DNA of 64,000 bases. It comes from Agapanthus africanus. Lineage: Eukaryota > Streptophyta > Magnoliopsida > Asparagales > Amaryllidaceae. Positions 1 through 12,995 of the stretch are shown one piece after another (the first letter of the stretch is position 1; each line of letters begins with the position of its first letter). The stretch is from positions 263,152,867 to 263,216,866 of the forward strand of contig CM057342.1 of assembly GCA_030015575.1 (NCBI GenBank), read 5' to 3'. The notes under the pieces were generated by a model, which was not told the DNA's origin, searched no databases, and saw only the letters and a program-made list of their open reading frames with translations. A program made the position numbers and the translations under genes.

Positions 1-402
1 CCGGCGAGTCCTATCCGGTGTACTCATAACCCAATGAGCACCTGTATACATCTTAGGTGAACCAACTGACACCAGTGGCTTGTGAGACCGGCCACCGCCC
101 CTCGTCGGGGTCTCGACTGTATACACTAGTCTACTAATGGAGTATCGATACCCAGTCTCGAAACTCCCACGACTAGGGACCTTTTAAGGATGTGCTTATA
201 GACTACCAGCTCCCACGTATATGATCGCCATCATACTGCTGGTCGTCAAGCAAGAATCCTAGGGGCTCTATCAACGTGTAATAGCGACATGTCAGGTCAC
301 CTAAAGCAGTACACGATGATAAAGATAAACCAGATAGCATACTATCATCTCGAGTAAGACTGTCCTACCGGGATAGGTCCTCCCTCAATCATTGCAATCA
401 CG
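1..402 (-). mobile_element. Truncated copia LTR, U3 end
   Basis: This is the first part of a copia-family LTR in reverse orientation, cut by the window edge. Its reverse complement runs parallel to the starts of the LTRs ending at 9678 and 15156, sharing the block around 335-365 that matches 9561-9600. The U3 start lies at the right end, near 402. In position and orientation it could be the 3' LTR of the minus-strand element whose pol remnant lies at 2519-4190, with an opposite LTR now sitting between them. No coding capacity is seen. Confidence 0.7.
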
Positions 403-2518
403 TGCCTGTGATCCAATAATTGACTCTGAGGGCACTATCTCCAACACATATATAGGTAGGACTTTTTTGCTCGACATGATAGTACGCTATCTGGTTGCTC
501 TTTATCTTAACATGTATACTTTCCGTCTCTCTGATTACATGTTGATAAAGCCCTTAGGATGTGTACTCGACTTCCAGGGTTATGATGCAGATCATACTAG
601 TGGGGCCTGGGTAGTCCATGAGTACATCCTTGAAATGTTCCTAGTCGTGGGAATATCGAGACGGGGCATCGATATTCCAGAGTAGACTAGCGCATATCTT
701 CTCGACCCATGCGATGGGCGATGGATGATCCCATATCCATTGGTGTTTGACATCGAAGATGGTATGCGGGTGCTCAGTGGAGACTGGATACACTGAACGG
801 ACTCGCCGAGAACTCCCAGATGGTATTATACCTCACGTCAGATGGCAGTTCTCTGGTGACACTGGTACAGCTTAGTCTGTTGACCCGAGATCGTCATAGA
901 GTCTTGTGTGTCTCCCACTGTGCTTTGATTTCCACCCTACCACGGCTCTACTGAGTTGTGCAAACAGGTGGTTTTTGGGTACAGTCCCGATTCACATGAA
1001 GGCAATGAGCGATAGGAGGGGATTCGTCTCTCCCGGTATTGTGGGTTGATGTTGTGCTATGCTCGACTGGCCATAACAGGAAATCCCTGGCCAGGGTTGC
1101 AGTGATATACTGGTAAGAGTTATCAGTAGTTTCACGAATGTTATGGACCCTACGTCGGCATGACTTATCGAGCTATTGGGGTCTGACGTTTACCACCCCT
1201 AGGCGAGATATGCGACATATCAGACGAACAGACCGGACTGTACGGTAAGTGTTACTGGTCGGATTCGCAGGAGTGTGAGCGGGCTTGCTCGTCGATCTTC
1301 TGATCGCTCAATACCCAGGTGGCCGTTACGTTTAGCAGACCGCTTGCGGCTTGTGGGTGTTTGATATGATCATCATCCGCTGCCGGCGTATTGACGAGTC
1401 TTTAGAGTCCTACACAGAGGTTTCCTGGCTCAAGCGAAACGAAATAGGAGCGCATATAAGATATGTGCGGGACCGAGAATAATGCGTGTATATGATACCG
1501 TATTTCATTCTCGCGATGAATGTGTCGGATGGTTGTATGCGATATAACCTAGTTATCGAATCAAGGATTAATTCGATAAGCCGATACATTGGATACTAGC
1601 CGGTTATATGCGATATAACCGGATCATCGAATCAAGTGTTGATTTAATGATTTAATGTATAATTATATATTTGATATATTACTTTGCATTAACTAGTATT
1701 GGTTCACTTTAAATGGATTTACTCACTTGGTTTGTACACATTGTATATGTGATATACTTTTGTGCACAAGATTGTATCATATTTGATGATACTTGCTCTT
1801 TTGGGTTTGTGTAAAGATTAAACCATGTTTAGTGAATGGTTAGGGTTTCTTTTCTCTTCTTTATTTATCCATTTATTATTGTTTTGGAAAAGATAAAGAG
1901 AAAAAGGAAATGGTGGCTTAGTTTGTCTTTTCTTTGAAGCTTCTTGAAGCTTTGAAAAAGTCTACCATTCTTGTCTCTTCTTTAACCCTAACCACTCTTC
2001 TAAACCTTGGTTAAATCTCTACACTAAACCATGGTTGAAGTTATGATAAGTATTCTTTTTATTTTCTTTTTTAATTAACTTATCATATCTTCTTCTTCTT
2101 CTTCATCTTCTTCAACAAAAGAGAAAGCTTGCTACTCCAATGGCAAGTAGTATAGGGTGTTTCCTTCACAAGTTTTCCCGACTTGGTGAAGTTTGAGCTT
2201 GTTCTAGCGATGCCTCGACGTAGATCATCTTCGGCATCGAACCGACGATCAAGCCCGCCCATTCTTCGATGATGCCAATGCTAGAGTCGTGAGTTCGATT
2301 TGGACAGCGGAGGGAGATCATCGCGGAGCATACGAAGTGGTGGACCGGATCTACAAATGTTGTAGCTCCTTTCCTTTTAGATAAAGTTGTTTATTTGCAT
2401 CGTTTCGCCTAAATATCTAGTTAACGATCCGTTCTAGGTTTTCTCGGCACCGTAATTTTTAGAAATTAGCGTGTTTGATCATTTGTGAGACTTCACTAGA
2501 GTGCCTAGGAACCCTACA
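403..2518 (+). mobile_element. Copia LTR, plus strand, probably solo
   Basis: This LTR reads left to right. It shares successive blocks with the LTR at 37413-39596: the early block near 470-620, the block near 800-900, and an end in CCTACA like the reverse complement of the LTR starting at 7515. It ends at 2518 and is followed directly by reverse-orientation pol, not by a primer binding site, so it is either a solo LTR or a recombination product. The start is placed near 403 because of an imperfect inverted repeat with the LTR on its left. An AT-rich stretch at 1640-1790 and a CTT-rich stretch near 2090 lie inside it. Confidence 0.65.
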
Positions 2519-4190
2519 TATAAACATCTTGCTCACGTTTCCGCTGCTCCCACTGTCTACGAAGCCCTCTGGCTGTGTACTTACAGATGCTATCTTCTAA
2601 ATCATCATTTAGAAAAGCAGTCATGACACCCAACCAACAGATATCGTTGTCATGGTATGTAGCCGTGGCAAGTAAGATCTGGATGGACTTAAGCATAGCT
2701 TTGAAAGTCTCAACCTTTCCATGTACACCAAGCAATCTTCTCAAGATATACTCGCTCCTGATGGGGATTTAACCCTTCAGATAAAGCAACCAAAGTCCAT
2801 ACTTTGTTGGTGTATAAGGATTCCATTTCAGATCGATAAGCATCCAGCCATTCTTACAGAGTCCCACTCCTGATGGCCAGCTCGAAACTAGTTGGGTCAT
2901 CATCTCATGATGCAATCCTCGCTCCCACTGTCATAGAGAAACCGAAGTATCTCTCAGGTGGGTGAGGAACCCTACTAGATCGGCGGAGAGGCTGAGGTTC
3001 GTTGGAAACTATTGAATCCTTTGGTTCTATCAAATCATCAGCTGCAATTTGTATAGCTGGAACATTTCCAGTTCTACATAACAGAACTTGCCTCGAGCTT
3101 GTCCGGATTTTGCTTTTAGACATAGGCCGGACAACCCAAAATCTTAACAAACTTAAGATATGGGCTCTTCCCTTTCCAAATCATATATGAAGTGGTAGGC
3201 AACTGATTTGATTTGAACCCTATTCAATAGGTATGCAACTTCACAAGTGCATAACTCCCAAAAAGAAATAGGCAACTCAGTGGTACTCATCATAGAGCAC
3301 ACCATATCACATAGGGTGCTATTGCTCTACCCCGATATACCATCGTGCTATGGTGTATTCGGAGGAGTAATGCTGAGAGAGAATCTCATTCTCTTTTAGA
3401 ATAGTCCAGGAATCCCGTGCTCAAGTATTCTCCTCCTTGATCTCATCAAAGGACATAATACTTATACCCGTATTTTGGTTTTCTACTTCTAACTTATATT
3501 CTATGAATATCTCAAAAGGTTCGGACTTGTGTTTCAGCAGGAACATATGTCTGAATCTTGAGAGATTATCAGAGAATGTAATGAAGTACAAGGAACCAGT
3601 CTTGGCATGTGTAGACAGGGGACCTTCATATATCAGCATGTATCAATCCCAAGAGTTCACTAACTCTTTCTCTGTTTCCAATAAACAGAGCTATGGTCAT
3701 CTTATCTTTGTGACATGACTGGCAAGTTTCATAAGATGTAAATTCAAACTAATTTAAATATGCATCTATATGTAACTTCAGCCAGTCGGGTCGCATTGAT
3801 ATGACCTAGTCTACAATGCCTCAAGAAGGATTTGTTCATTTCTGAACTCTCCCTCTTGTGTGTGTTCTGTATACTAAGAACTGTAGTTTGATTTAGAACG
3901 TCAATGATTTTAGATAACGTGCCTGAACCGATCAACTCTTGATATAGGAAATGTTCAAAACATTATCCAGCAATACAAAATTATATCCTTTCTTTACTAA
4001 TAAAGAGACTGATATGATTTTGTATATCAGGTTCGATATCTAATAACATTTGTTCAGAATCAATGTATTCTGGTAATACAGGGTGACAGTGACCAACAGA
4101 CTTGGTTGCAACACTTGCACCGTTTTCTGTCTCATGAAACTTATCACCCGTTCTCAGTTCTCTACCTATCTTTAGCCCATGTAACAGATT
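2519..4190 (-). pseudogene. Decayed copia pol (protease, integrase, RT part)
   Basis: Reading leftward from 4190 are remnants of the protease region, the pre-integrase domain (HCRLGHIN at about 3744-3935), the integrase core start (STHAKTGSLYFITFSDN at 3421-3639), the proline-rich linker (PLRRSSRVPHPPERYFGF at 2905-3150) and the first part of reverse transcriptase (FLNDDLED at 2514-2744). The order is that of a Ty1/copia polyprotein, and the linker matches the complete element at 43970-44030. Many stops and frameshifts are present. The rest of RT and RNase H are absent because the opposite-strand LTR begins at 2518. Certainly non-functional. Confidence 0.85.
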
Positions 4191-4463
4191 ACATATTCGG
4201 GATCCTGATCTGGTATCACATACCCAGGACGTAAAGGATACTGAGAAACAGTTCTATGTAATGAACACACCCGAAGATGATGCATCAGCATGCACTTTCT
4301 TCGTTTGGACGGCACGGGAAATCTGGTATTCCCCAATTTCCTGCTCTGTCTTATAACAATTATAAGTTGGAGCGGGACCAACATTCCCCAGCTCAGTATA
4401 ACAAGCGGGTTCGGTCAAAATATATCCGATTTATTATCATGATTAAGGCGTGATATGGTCGCT
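4172..4463 (-). pseudogene. Deleted copia gag joined to protease motif
   Basis: Reverse-strand remnant of gag. Near the leader it reads a short N-terminal piece and then goes straight to a protease-like segment with the equivalent of DTGSGS. In the complete element these two points are about 900 bp apart (41690 against 42610). Most of gag, including the zinc knuckle, has therefore been deleted. The same deletion is present in the copy at 9679-9945, so it predates the duplication of this block or was inherited by both copies. Confidence 0.7.
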
Positions 4464-5244
4464 ATCTGGAGAGAGAGAGAAGAAAACACTTAGCGTATGC
4501 TCTTGCAAGATTAGATTGGTTATATAATATATCTAATCAGGATGTCTCCCACTGTTTTAGTCAAATCTTCCTTCAAACCCTAAAAGGAAAGACTAGCCGG
4601 GATTTATTACACGCTACAAGTTCGCCAATCTTTCAGCCAGGCCAGTGTCGGTACTTTGAGGGAGATCCCCCGTGCTTTCGCACGAACCTAATTAAAGTAA
4701 ACCTCGTTTTCCCAGGGGCGTAACCCCGTTAACACCTTTCTAGACACCTATTTGATCCGCTAATTGTAATGTGTAAAACTCTCCCAGGAGTAACTCTTAC
4801 TCGCAGCGGGTATCGGGATCCAACTATCTTATAGAAGGTATGCAATCTCATTGCAAATTTCAACACTTGAAATTCCCAATAATATTTTACCCCTAGCAGC
4901 CATATGACCTTAACATAGTCAACAAATCATATGTGCTAGTCAAGTTCAACCCGTCATTTCCCGATTGAATTAAACCCACCCGCACGACCCTTAACATAGT
5001 CAACAAAGTCGCACGACTACCCTAATCCAATCGCATCATATGCTTATACAGATAAGCACTAATCAGCTACCGCACACTATGCCTTAACATAGTCAACAAA
5101 CGTAGCACGAATACTAACTAGTACTTATCTGAAATAACGGAGGGCTACGACGGGTTTTTCAGAAAACCCTTTGCGTAATGAACTTGATATCGTCGTAGAA
5201 TCGAGTGATTTTAAATGGAGTGTTTTTGAGGCTTTTCTAGTTTT

Positions 5245-5500
5245 GCTAAAGGGGTCACTCCCGGTGAAGGGATCGTCGGCCCTTTCCTCATCGAATAAGG
5301 TGCAGGATATATCATATATACCGCTGTGCAAAGCAGAAACTATAGAAGCATTCAAAAGACAAACCGAGTTTGTAGCATCTGCCAGTTATTGCTAAAGGAG
5401 TCACTCCCGGTGAAGGGATCTCGGTCCTTTCCTTATCGAATAAGGTGCAGGATGTTCTACAAGGAACACCGCTATGCAAAGCAAGAACTGTAGCTACCAG
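5245..5500. repeat. Two-copy repeat, period about 146 bp, in copia leader
   Basis: The segment starting gctaaaggggtcactcccgg at 5245 recurs from 5391 with small changes, including the shared block ending in gaataaggtgcaggat. The same two-copy arrangement is kept in the duplicate leader at about 10726-10985. It is absent from the leader of the complete copia element, which explains part of the leader length difference. Confidence 0.7.
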
Positions 5501-7267
5501 TTTTTATAAACAAGTTTCTACAACATCTTAGGTTTCTTTTAATTCATTAATCTCATTAATGAAGTCCCATTTTATTATGCTTCACAAGCATTTCTTTTGA
5601 AACGAAATCTGCAATATAACATATATCTCATATATATAATATAAACATTCGTCACAGGTAGTAATATGATCTCATCACAGAACATTGCAGCAGAAGAACA
5701 TATATGAAATATTGGATATACTAGGACGTCCGTGTTTTCAATACGAGCCTGTATAAAACACGGATTCCACGGTCGCGATGAATAGCCAAACCCACATCCC
5801 TAGACCCCTACGAGAGCGGCAAGTAACACTGCCAATTCTAGGGTTAGGAGACCCGGTCTCGACTCCTCGAGATGGTCTCCCACTGGACCCTAGAACCCGG
5901 TTACTTGTGCTCCCCGCCTTGGGTCTACCTAATGCGGAAAAGTAAATAATATACAACGGTGACATCTTCCGCTACCTGGAAGTGCCCCAATAAAAGAATA
6001 TTACATACAAATGAATTTTACATGAATGAAAAAGAAAAACTCTCACCTCACATAAAACCCCCGGCTATTCAAACGCGATGATCCAATACAACATATCACA
6101 GCAACACATAATATCTCATATCATCAACGTAAGCAAGTATGCGTATCCCGATTGTCGTTGATGTATAGCAACGAAGCCGGCGATACACCACATACTACGC
6201 TTACGGTCACATAAAAGAAAGTGTAAAACTACAACAGTTGGAATCCGCAACCTCTTTAGACATCGCATGCCTAACCAAATGAATTCCTTAGACATCACAT
6301 GCCTAACAATTATAAACCCCGCATTTTAGTCTCATTATTGAAAACTCTTTTCAATATCAAGTCGGGCAATTCAACAAGATTCCCGACGTCCTGATCGAAT
6401 GCTCGTCGCAAACTTTAGTAGACGGCCGCACCCCCGATACCGTCGACGAAGTGCACCGAGGCGGAACACCGCTACCGGGAGCACCCGAATGGATGCTTTC
6501 GGCGACGGGGTTCTCCTACAGTCACTTGGTCGGGGCTATGGAGTGAGGCTGTCAATTAAGTTTACCCGGCGAGTATCCGCGTACGCTACGTGATTGCGAC
6601 GGACTTTTGATCACATAAAAATTCCGTGGCAACCGATCATCTGAGACTAAACTGCTATGTTTATAATATTCAAATTAGTTATCACATAACTACCTGTGGA
6701 TTCCAATTATTGTATCACATTCCAGATAAATAGAAAAAGTTAAACTTTCCGATCGAATCATCAAGCACCCAAGAATTCCCCAATATATCTCAACACTTGA
6801 AATCAGTTTAAAAACGTCCACCACATGCCACAGTACCAATGGTCCAGCCGTAGAAGGGTCAAGCCAACGCCTCACATGTGGCACGCCGTACTGCCCCAAA
6901 CCCTAAGGTTCAAAGAGCAGTTCAAGACGGCCACATAATCGAGTTAAGGTTTGTTGTCTTCTAGAGGGTCCATCGAGTTACTTGCACGACTTAGAACATT
7001 CTTAAACACGAGGAAGAATCCAACTTTTGAAAAATTTTCCGACAGGGGAAAAAGTGAGTTATTGATATCTGTTCGAACATTTTAACAGTTTCTAAAAGTT
7101 ATCCGGAAAACCACATAGACAAAATCTGATATTCTGATCGAAACACCGAAACCCCAAAACAACCCCAGAAAATTCAACTCTTGAATAAATATTAAAAATT
7201 CCCAGAAAATCCAGCATAATAAAATAGGAGTTACTGTGCAAACAGGAGTTGATGACGTCACCATTGA

Positions 7268-7315
7268 GCCGCGGAACCGCCGCAGAAGGCATGCTTCTGC
7301 CGCGGTTCCGCCGCT
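7268..7315. other. GC-rich stem-loop in copia leader
   Basis: Arms beginning gccgcggaaccgccgcagaa and ending cttctgccgcggttccgcc pair almost completely around the short loop gcatg, in otherwise AT-rich DNA. It lies about 200 bp from the primer binding site, as do the stem-loops at 12752, 30625 and 39804. The four sequences differ but all can pair. Confidence 0.65.
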
Positions 7316-7499
7316 CTTTTTACTGTTCACCAAAAACTTTTGCACCGTAATTCTTAGAATTCCCTGCTGAATTTTTTACGCATTTTTAATTTGGAAAAAT
7401 CCCACTTTTTAGAAAAAGTCCAGAGAGCATGTTTCGGGTTATCTTTTTGGTTCGATCGGACTTCAAACTCCGTCTAGACTTCGCCTAAAGCTCTAGCTT

Positions 7500-7513
7500 G
7501 GCTCTGATACCAC
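7500..7513 (-). other. Primer binding site (initiator tRNA-Met type)
   Basis: On the reverse strand this reads TGGTATCAGAGCC, the plant initiator-tRNA-Met complement used by copia elements, directly next to the LTR end at 7515. Compared with 12979-12994 there is one extra G just downstream. Confidence 0.85.
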
Positions 7514-7514
7514 T

Positions 7515-9678
7515 GTAGGGTTGCTAGGCACGCGCACAAGGGTCTACGAGGCATCAACCATGCCCGATTTAAAATTTAGCCGTGCCGAACAACCCGAATA
7601 CGGAACTTTAAACTAGAGATTAGGTGAAAACTTGCATGCTAAACATTTTAACACTAAGTGAGAGGGATTACAACCTTTGTAGATCCGGTCCTTCACTTCA
7701 TATGCTCCGTGTTGTGGTCCCTTCGCTGCGATCATCGGGATCCGGACTCTCGAGAGGTTCCGCGAAGAGAAAGACGCAACCTTTGCTTCCGATCTTCGAT
7801 ACTAAGATGATCTACCTTGAAGTTTCTTTAACACAAGCTAACACTCATGAAATGATGTGAACATCCTCATCTAAATGGCAAGGGAAGATGAGGATGATGA
7901 AGTAGGATTTTTGCTCTATTTATTTATCTTTTTCTCACTATTATTCATCACTTTTGAAAAATCAAGCAAGGTTTTTCATGAAAGAATGGAGGAAGAAGAT
8001 GAACAATATTAGTTATCCTTTTGTGATGAATAGGAAATGAAATAATATGATAGATAATGCAACCATGGTCAAGCTAACCCTTGTAGAGAATTAACTAGGG
8101 TTAAAGGTTTGGTTAGGGTTTTGGAAATATCTAGCATAATATCTTAACAAAGACAAAGAAAGAAAACTTCTAGAAACTTCTAGAAAGCCTTAACCCTAAT
8201 CAAACCCTAACCATGTTTAATCTCTACTAAACAAGTTGCATTATTTATCATATCATGTTACAATATTATATATCACATATACAATATTTATTGCAACAAA
8301 ATAAAATAATACATTTAACATATATCGCATATATATCAATGTATTACCCGAGTGAGAAAAAGAATCTTTTAGTGAGCAAATATTAGCTAATGTAATTTAA
8401 TATATCATATATATTATTATACATTAAATTATCGAATCAACACTTGATCCGACAATACGGCTATATCGCATATAACCGACTAATATTTATCCGTACCGAT
8501 TTGCCGAATCAACACTTGATCCGACGACCTGGCTGATATCAAATATCGCGAGAATATAATACGGTATCACATATCGCATTATCCTCGGTCCCGCACATAT
8601 CACATATGTGCTCCTACTCCGTTTTGCCTGAGTCAAGAAACCTCTGTGTAGGACTCTAAAGAATCGTCAATACGCCGGCAGTAGGTGATGATCATATCAA
8701 ACACCCACAAGCTGCAAGCGGTCAGCTAAACGTAACAGCTACCCAGGTATTGAGCGCTCAGAAGATCAACAAGCAAGCCTGTAACTTCTTCTGCGAATCC
8801 AAACAGTAACACTCCCGTACAGTCCGGTCTCGTCGTCTGATATGTTGCATATCTCGCCTAGGGGTGGTAAACGTCAGACCCAGTAGCTTGATAAGTCATG
8901 TCGATTTGAGGTCTATAACAGTTCGAGAAACTACTGATAACACTTACCAGTAAATCTCAGCAACCCTGGCCAGGGATTTCCGGTTATAGCCAATCGAACA
9001 CAACACAACATCAACTCCCTATACCGGGAGAGACGAATCCCCTCCTATCGCTCATCGCCTCCATATGATTCGGGACTGTACCCAAAAGCCACCTTTTTGC
9101 ACGCCCTCTTGGACGTGGTATGATGGAAATCAAAACACAGTGGGAACCACACAAGACTCTATGACGATCTCGGGTCAACAGACTATTCTGTACCAGTGGC
9201 ACCGGAGAACTGCCATCTGACGTATGGTATAATACCATCTGGGAGTTCTCGGCGAGTCCGTCCAGTGTACCCAGTCTCCACTGAGCACCCGTACACCATC
9301 CTTGATGTCAAACACCGATGGATATGGGATCATCCATCGTCCATCATATGGATCAAGATGCGTATACGCTAGTCTACTCTGGTGCATCAATTCCTTATCT
9401 CGATACACCCACGACTAGGAACAATTATAGGATGTACCCGTCGACTACCGTGGCCCCACTAGTATGATCTCATCATAGTCCCAGTAGTCGAGTACATATC
9501 CTAAGGGCTTTATCAACATGTAATATAGAGACAATCAGAGTACATGTTAAGATAAAGTACAACCAGATAGCATACTATCATGTCGAGCAAGAAAGTCCTC
9601 CCTATATATGTCCCAGCATCCACTACAATATACATCGTATGTACAGTAATGGCCTCTAGGGCATACATATAACTAACA
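7515..9678 (-). mobile_element. Copia LTR (2164 bp), reverse orientation
   Basis: On the plus strand it begins TGTAGGGTTGC and ends ATAACTAACA, the usual TG...CA boundaries. The left edge abuts the primer binding site, so this is the 5' LTR of the unit to its left. The right edge does not meet a polypurine tract. It runs directly into protease sequence of a second, truncated unit, so the junction at 9678/9679 is a rearrangement, not a normal element end. Confidence 0.85.
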
Positions 9679-9945
9679 GGATCCTGATCCGGTATCACAT
9701 ACCCAGGACATAAAGGATACTAAGAAACAGTTCTCTGTAATGAACACAGCCGAAGAAGATGCATCAGCATGCACTTTCTTCGTTTGGGTGGCACGGGAAT
9801 TCTGGTAATCCCCAATTTCCTACTCTGTCTTATAACAATTATAAGTTGGAGCGGGATCAACGTCCCCAGCTCAGTATAACAAGCGGGTTCGGTTAATTCA
9901 TCCGTTTTATTATCTTGATTAAGGCGTGATATGGTCGCCACCTGG
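9679..9945 (-). pseudogene. Copia gag/protease remnant, second copy
   Basis: Near duplicate of 4172-4463. The first bases (ggatcctgatccggtatc) are the reverse complement of the protease active-site region coding DTGSGS, and the rest leads into the gag N-terminus. The internal gag deletion is the same as in the first copy. Everything downstream of the protease motif (integrase, RT, RNase H) is missing because the LTR at 7515-9678 adjoins here. Confidence 0.75.
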
Positions 9946-12751
9946 AGAGAGAGAGAGAGAAGAAAACACTCAGCGTATGCTCTTGCAAGATTAGATTGGT
10001 TATCTAATATATCTAATCAGGATGTCTCCTACTGTTTTAATCAAATCTTCCTTCAAACCATAAAAGGAAGGACTAGCCGGGATTAATTACACTCTACAAG
10101 TTCGCTAATCTTTCAGCCAGGCCAGTGTCGGTACTTTGAGGAAAGTCCCCCGTGCTTTCGCACGAACCTAATTAAAGTAAACCTCGTTTTCCCAGAGGCG
10201 TAACCCCATTAACACCTTTCTAGACACCTACTTGATCGGCTAATTGTAATGTGTAAAACTCTCCCAGGAGTAACTCTTACTCGCAGCGGGTATCGGGATC
10301 CAACTATCTCATAGAAGGTATGCAATCTCATTGCACATTTCAACACTTGAAATTCCCAATAATATTTTACCCCTAGCAGCCATATGACCTTAACATAGTC
10401 AACAAATCATAAGTGCTAGTCAAGTTCAACCCGTCATTTCCCGATTGAATTAAACCCACCCGCACGACCCTTAACATAGTCAACAAAGTTGCACGACTAC
10501 CCTAATCCAATCGCATCATATGCTTATACAGATAAGCACTAATCAGCTACCGCACACTACGCCTTAACATAGTGAACAAACGTAGCACGAATACTAACTA
10601 GTACCTATCTGAAATGACGGAGGGCTACGACAGGTTTTTAAGAAAACCTTTTGCGTAATGAACTTGATATCGTTGTAGAATCGAGTGATTTTAAATGGAG
10701 TGTTTTTTAGGCTTTTCTAGTATTGCTAAAAGGGTCACTCACGGTGAAGGGATCGTCGGCCCTTTCCTCATCGAATAAGGTGCAGGATATTTCACAAATA
10801 TCACTATGCAAAGCAAGAACTATAGAAGCAATCAAAAGACAAACCGAGTTTGTAGCATCTGCTAGTTTCACTAAAGAGCTCACTCCCGGTGAAGGGATCT
10901 CGGCTCTTTCCTTATCGAATAAGGTGCTGGATGTTCTACAAGGAACACCGCTATGCAAAGTAAGAACTAGAGCTACCAGTTTTTGAGACAAGTTTCTACA
11001 ACATTTTTAGGTTTCTTTTATTTCATTAATCTCATTAATGAAGTCCCATTTTAAATTATGCTTTACAAGCATCACATTTGAAACGAAATCTGCAATATAA
11101 CATATATCTCATATATATATAATATAAACATTCGTCTCAGGAAGTAATATGATCTCATCACAGAACATTGCAGCAGAAGAACATATATGAAATATTGGAT
11201 ATACTAGGACGTCCGTGTTTCCAATACGAGCCTGTATAAAACACGGATTCCATGGTCGCGATGAATAGCCAAACCCACATCCCTAGACCCCTACGAGAGC
11301 GGCAAGTAACACTGCCAATTCTAGGGTTAGGAAACCCGGTCTCGACTCCTCGAGATGGTCTCCCACTGGACCCTAGAACCCGGTTACTTGTGCTCCCCGC
11401 CTTGGGTCTACCTAATGCGGAAAAGTAAATAATATACAACGGTGACATCTTCCGCAACCTGGAAGTGCCCCAATAAAAGAATATTACATACAAATGAATT
11501 TTACATGAACAAAAAGAAAAAACTCTCATCTCACATAAAAACCCCGGCTATTCAAAACGCGACGATCCAATATAACAAATCACAGCAACACATAATATCG
11601 CATATCATCAACGTAAGCAAGTATGCGTATCCCGATTGTCGTTGATGTATAGCAACGAAGCAGGTGATACACCACATACTACGCTTACGGTCACAGAAAA
11701 GAAAGTGTAAAACTACAACAGTTGGAATCCACAACCTTCTTAGACATCGCATGCCTAACCAAATGAATTCCTTTGACATCGCATGCCTAACAATTATAAA
11801 CCCCGCATTTTGGTCTCATTATCGAAAACTCTTTTCAATATCAAGTCGGACAATTCAACAAGATTCCCGACATCCTGATCGAATGCTCGTCGCAAACTTT
11901 AGTAGACGGCCGCACCCCCGATGCCGTCGACGAAGTGCACTAAGGCGGAACACCGCTGCCACGAGCACCCGAACGGATGCTTTTGGCGACGGGGTTCTCC
12001 TACAGTCACTTGGTCGGGGCTATGGGGCGTGGCTGTCTATTAAGTTTACCCGGCGAGTATCCGCGTACACTACGTGATTGCAACAGACATTTGATCGCAT
12101 CAAAATTCCGTGGCAACCGATCATCTGAGACTAAACTGCTATGTTTATAATATTCAAATTAGTTATCTCATAACTTCTTGTGGATTCCAAATATTGTATC
12201 ACAATCCAGATAAATAGACAATGTTAAACTTTCCGATCGAATAATCAAACACCCAAGATTTCCCAATATATCTCAACACTTGAAATCAGTTTAAAAACAT
12301 CCATCACATGCCACAGTACCAATGGTCCAGCCGTAGAAAGGTCAAGCCAACGCCTCACATGTAGCACGCCGTACTGCCCTAAACCCTAAGGTTTAGAGGC
12401 AGTTCAAGACGGTCACATAATCGAGTTAAGGTTTGTGTTCTTCTAGAGGGTCCACTGCGTTACTTGCACGACTTAGAACATTCTTAAACATGAGAAAAAA
12501 TCCAACTTTTGAAAAAATTTCCGACTGGGGAAAAAGTGAGTTATTGATATCCGTTCGAACTTTTTAACAGTTTCTAAAATTATCCGGACAAACTAAACAA
12601 AGTTAAATTATCTGATCGAATCAATGAGTCCCCAATACAACCCTAGAAAACTCAACACTTGAGTGGAATTAAAAGATTCCCAGAAAAAATTGCCAATAAA
12701 GGACCTAAGAATAAATAAGTGAAATTCCAGGGACTAAGTCCATATTTTGGA

Positions 12752-12795
12752 CGCGGAACCGCCGACAAACCCATGGTTTGGCCGCTGTTCCGCGG
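12752..12795. other. GC-rich stem-loop in copia leader, second copy
   Basis: The left arm starts cgcggaaccgccgacaaacc and the right arm reads tttggccgctgttccgcg. They pair with a few mismatches around atgg. The loop and inner stem differ completely from the copy at 7268, although the surrounding leaders are close duplicates. Confidence 0.55.
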
Positions 12796-12978
12796 TCAAA
12801 ATATTGTGTTAGTTGACCGTACTTCACAGTAATTCTTAGTTTTTCCTGCTTGTTTTTCTGAGCATTTTTAATTCAGAAAAAAACACATTTTTGAAAAATG
12901 TATAGAGAAGGGTTCGTGTCGGGGTTTCCGGATTCGATCGGACTTTAAACTTCGTCTAGACTTCGCCTAAAGCTCTAG

Positions 12979-12994
12979 CTTGGCTCTGATACCA
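12979..12994 (-). other. Primer binding site
   Basis: Reads TGGTATCAGAGCCAAG on the reverse strand, identical to the site at 39598-39613, and lies two bases from the LTR boundary. Confidence 0.9.
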
Positions 12995-12995
12995 C

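Larger units (their letters stand above)
4464..7514 (-). other. Copia 5' leader (untranslated), reverse orientation
   Basis: This is the noncoding stretch between the primer binding site (right end) and gag (left end). The block at 4660-4760 is the reverse complement of 41390-41525 in the complete element, and 4440-4510 matches 41630-41700. It is about 1 kb longer than the leader of the complete element. It contains a two-copy repeat (5245-5500) and a GC-rich stem-loop near its right end. Short ORFs here are conserved in the duplicate at 9946-12995 only because the whole block is duplicated. Confidence 0.75.
9946..12995 (-). other. Copia 5' leader, second copy
   Basis: Closely similar along its length to 4464-7514, including the two-copy repeat, the block near 11158-11460 and the GC-rich stem-loop at 12752-12795. 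It ends at a primer binding site (12979-12994) next to the LTR starting at 12996. A short GA repeat lies at 9941-9960. No gene is supported here. Confidence 0.75.

Noticed and set aside
11158..12077. ORFs on both strands of the copia leader, repeated at 5738-6593
   Set aside because: Shared only because the leader block is duplicated. They overlap on opposite strands and are absent from the complete element's leader.
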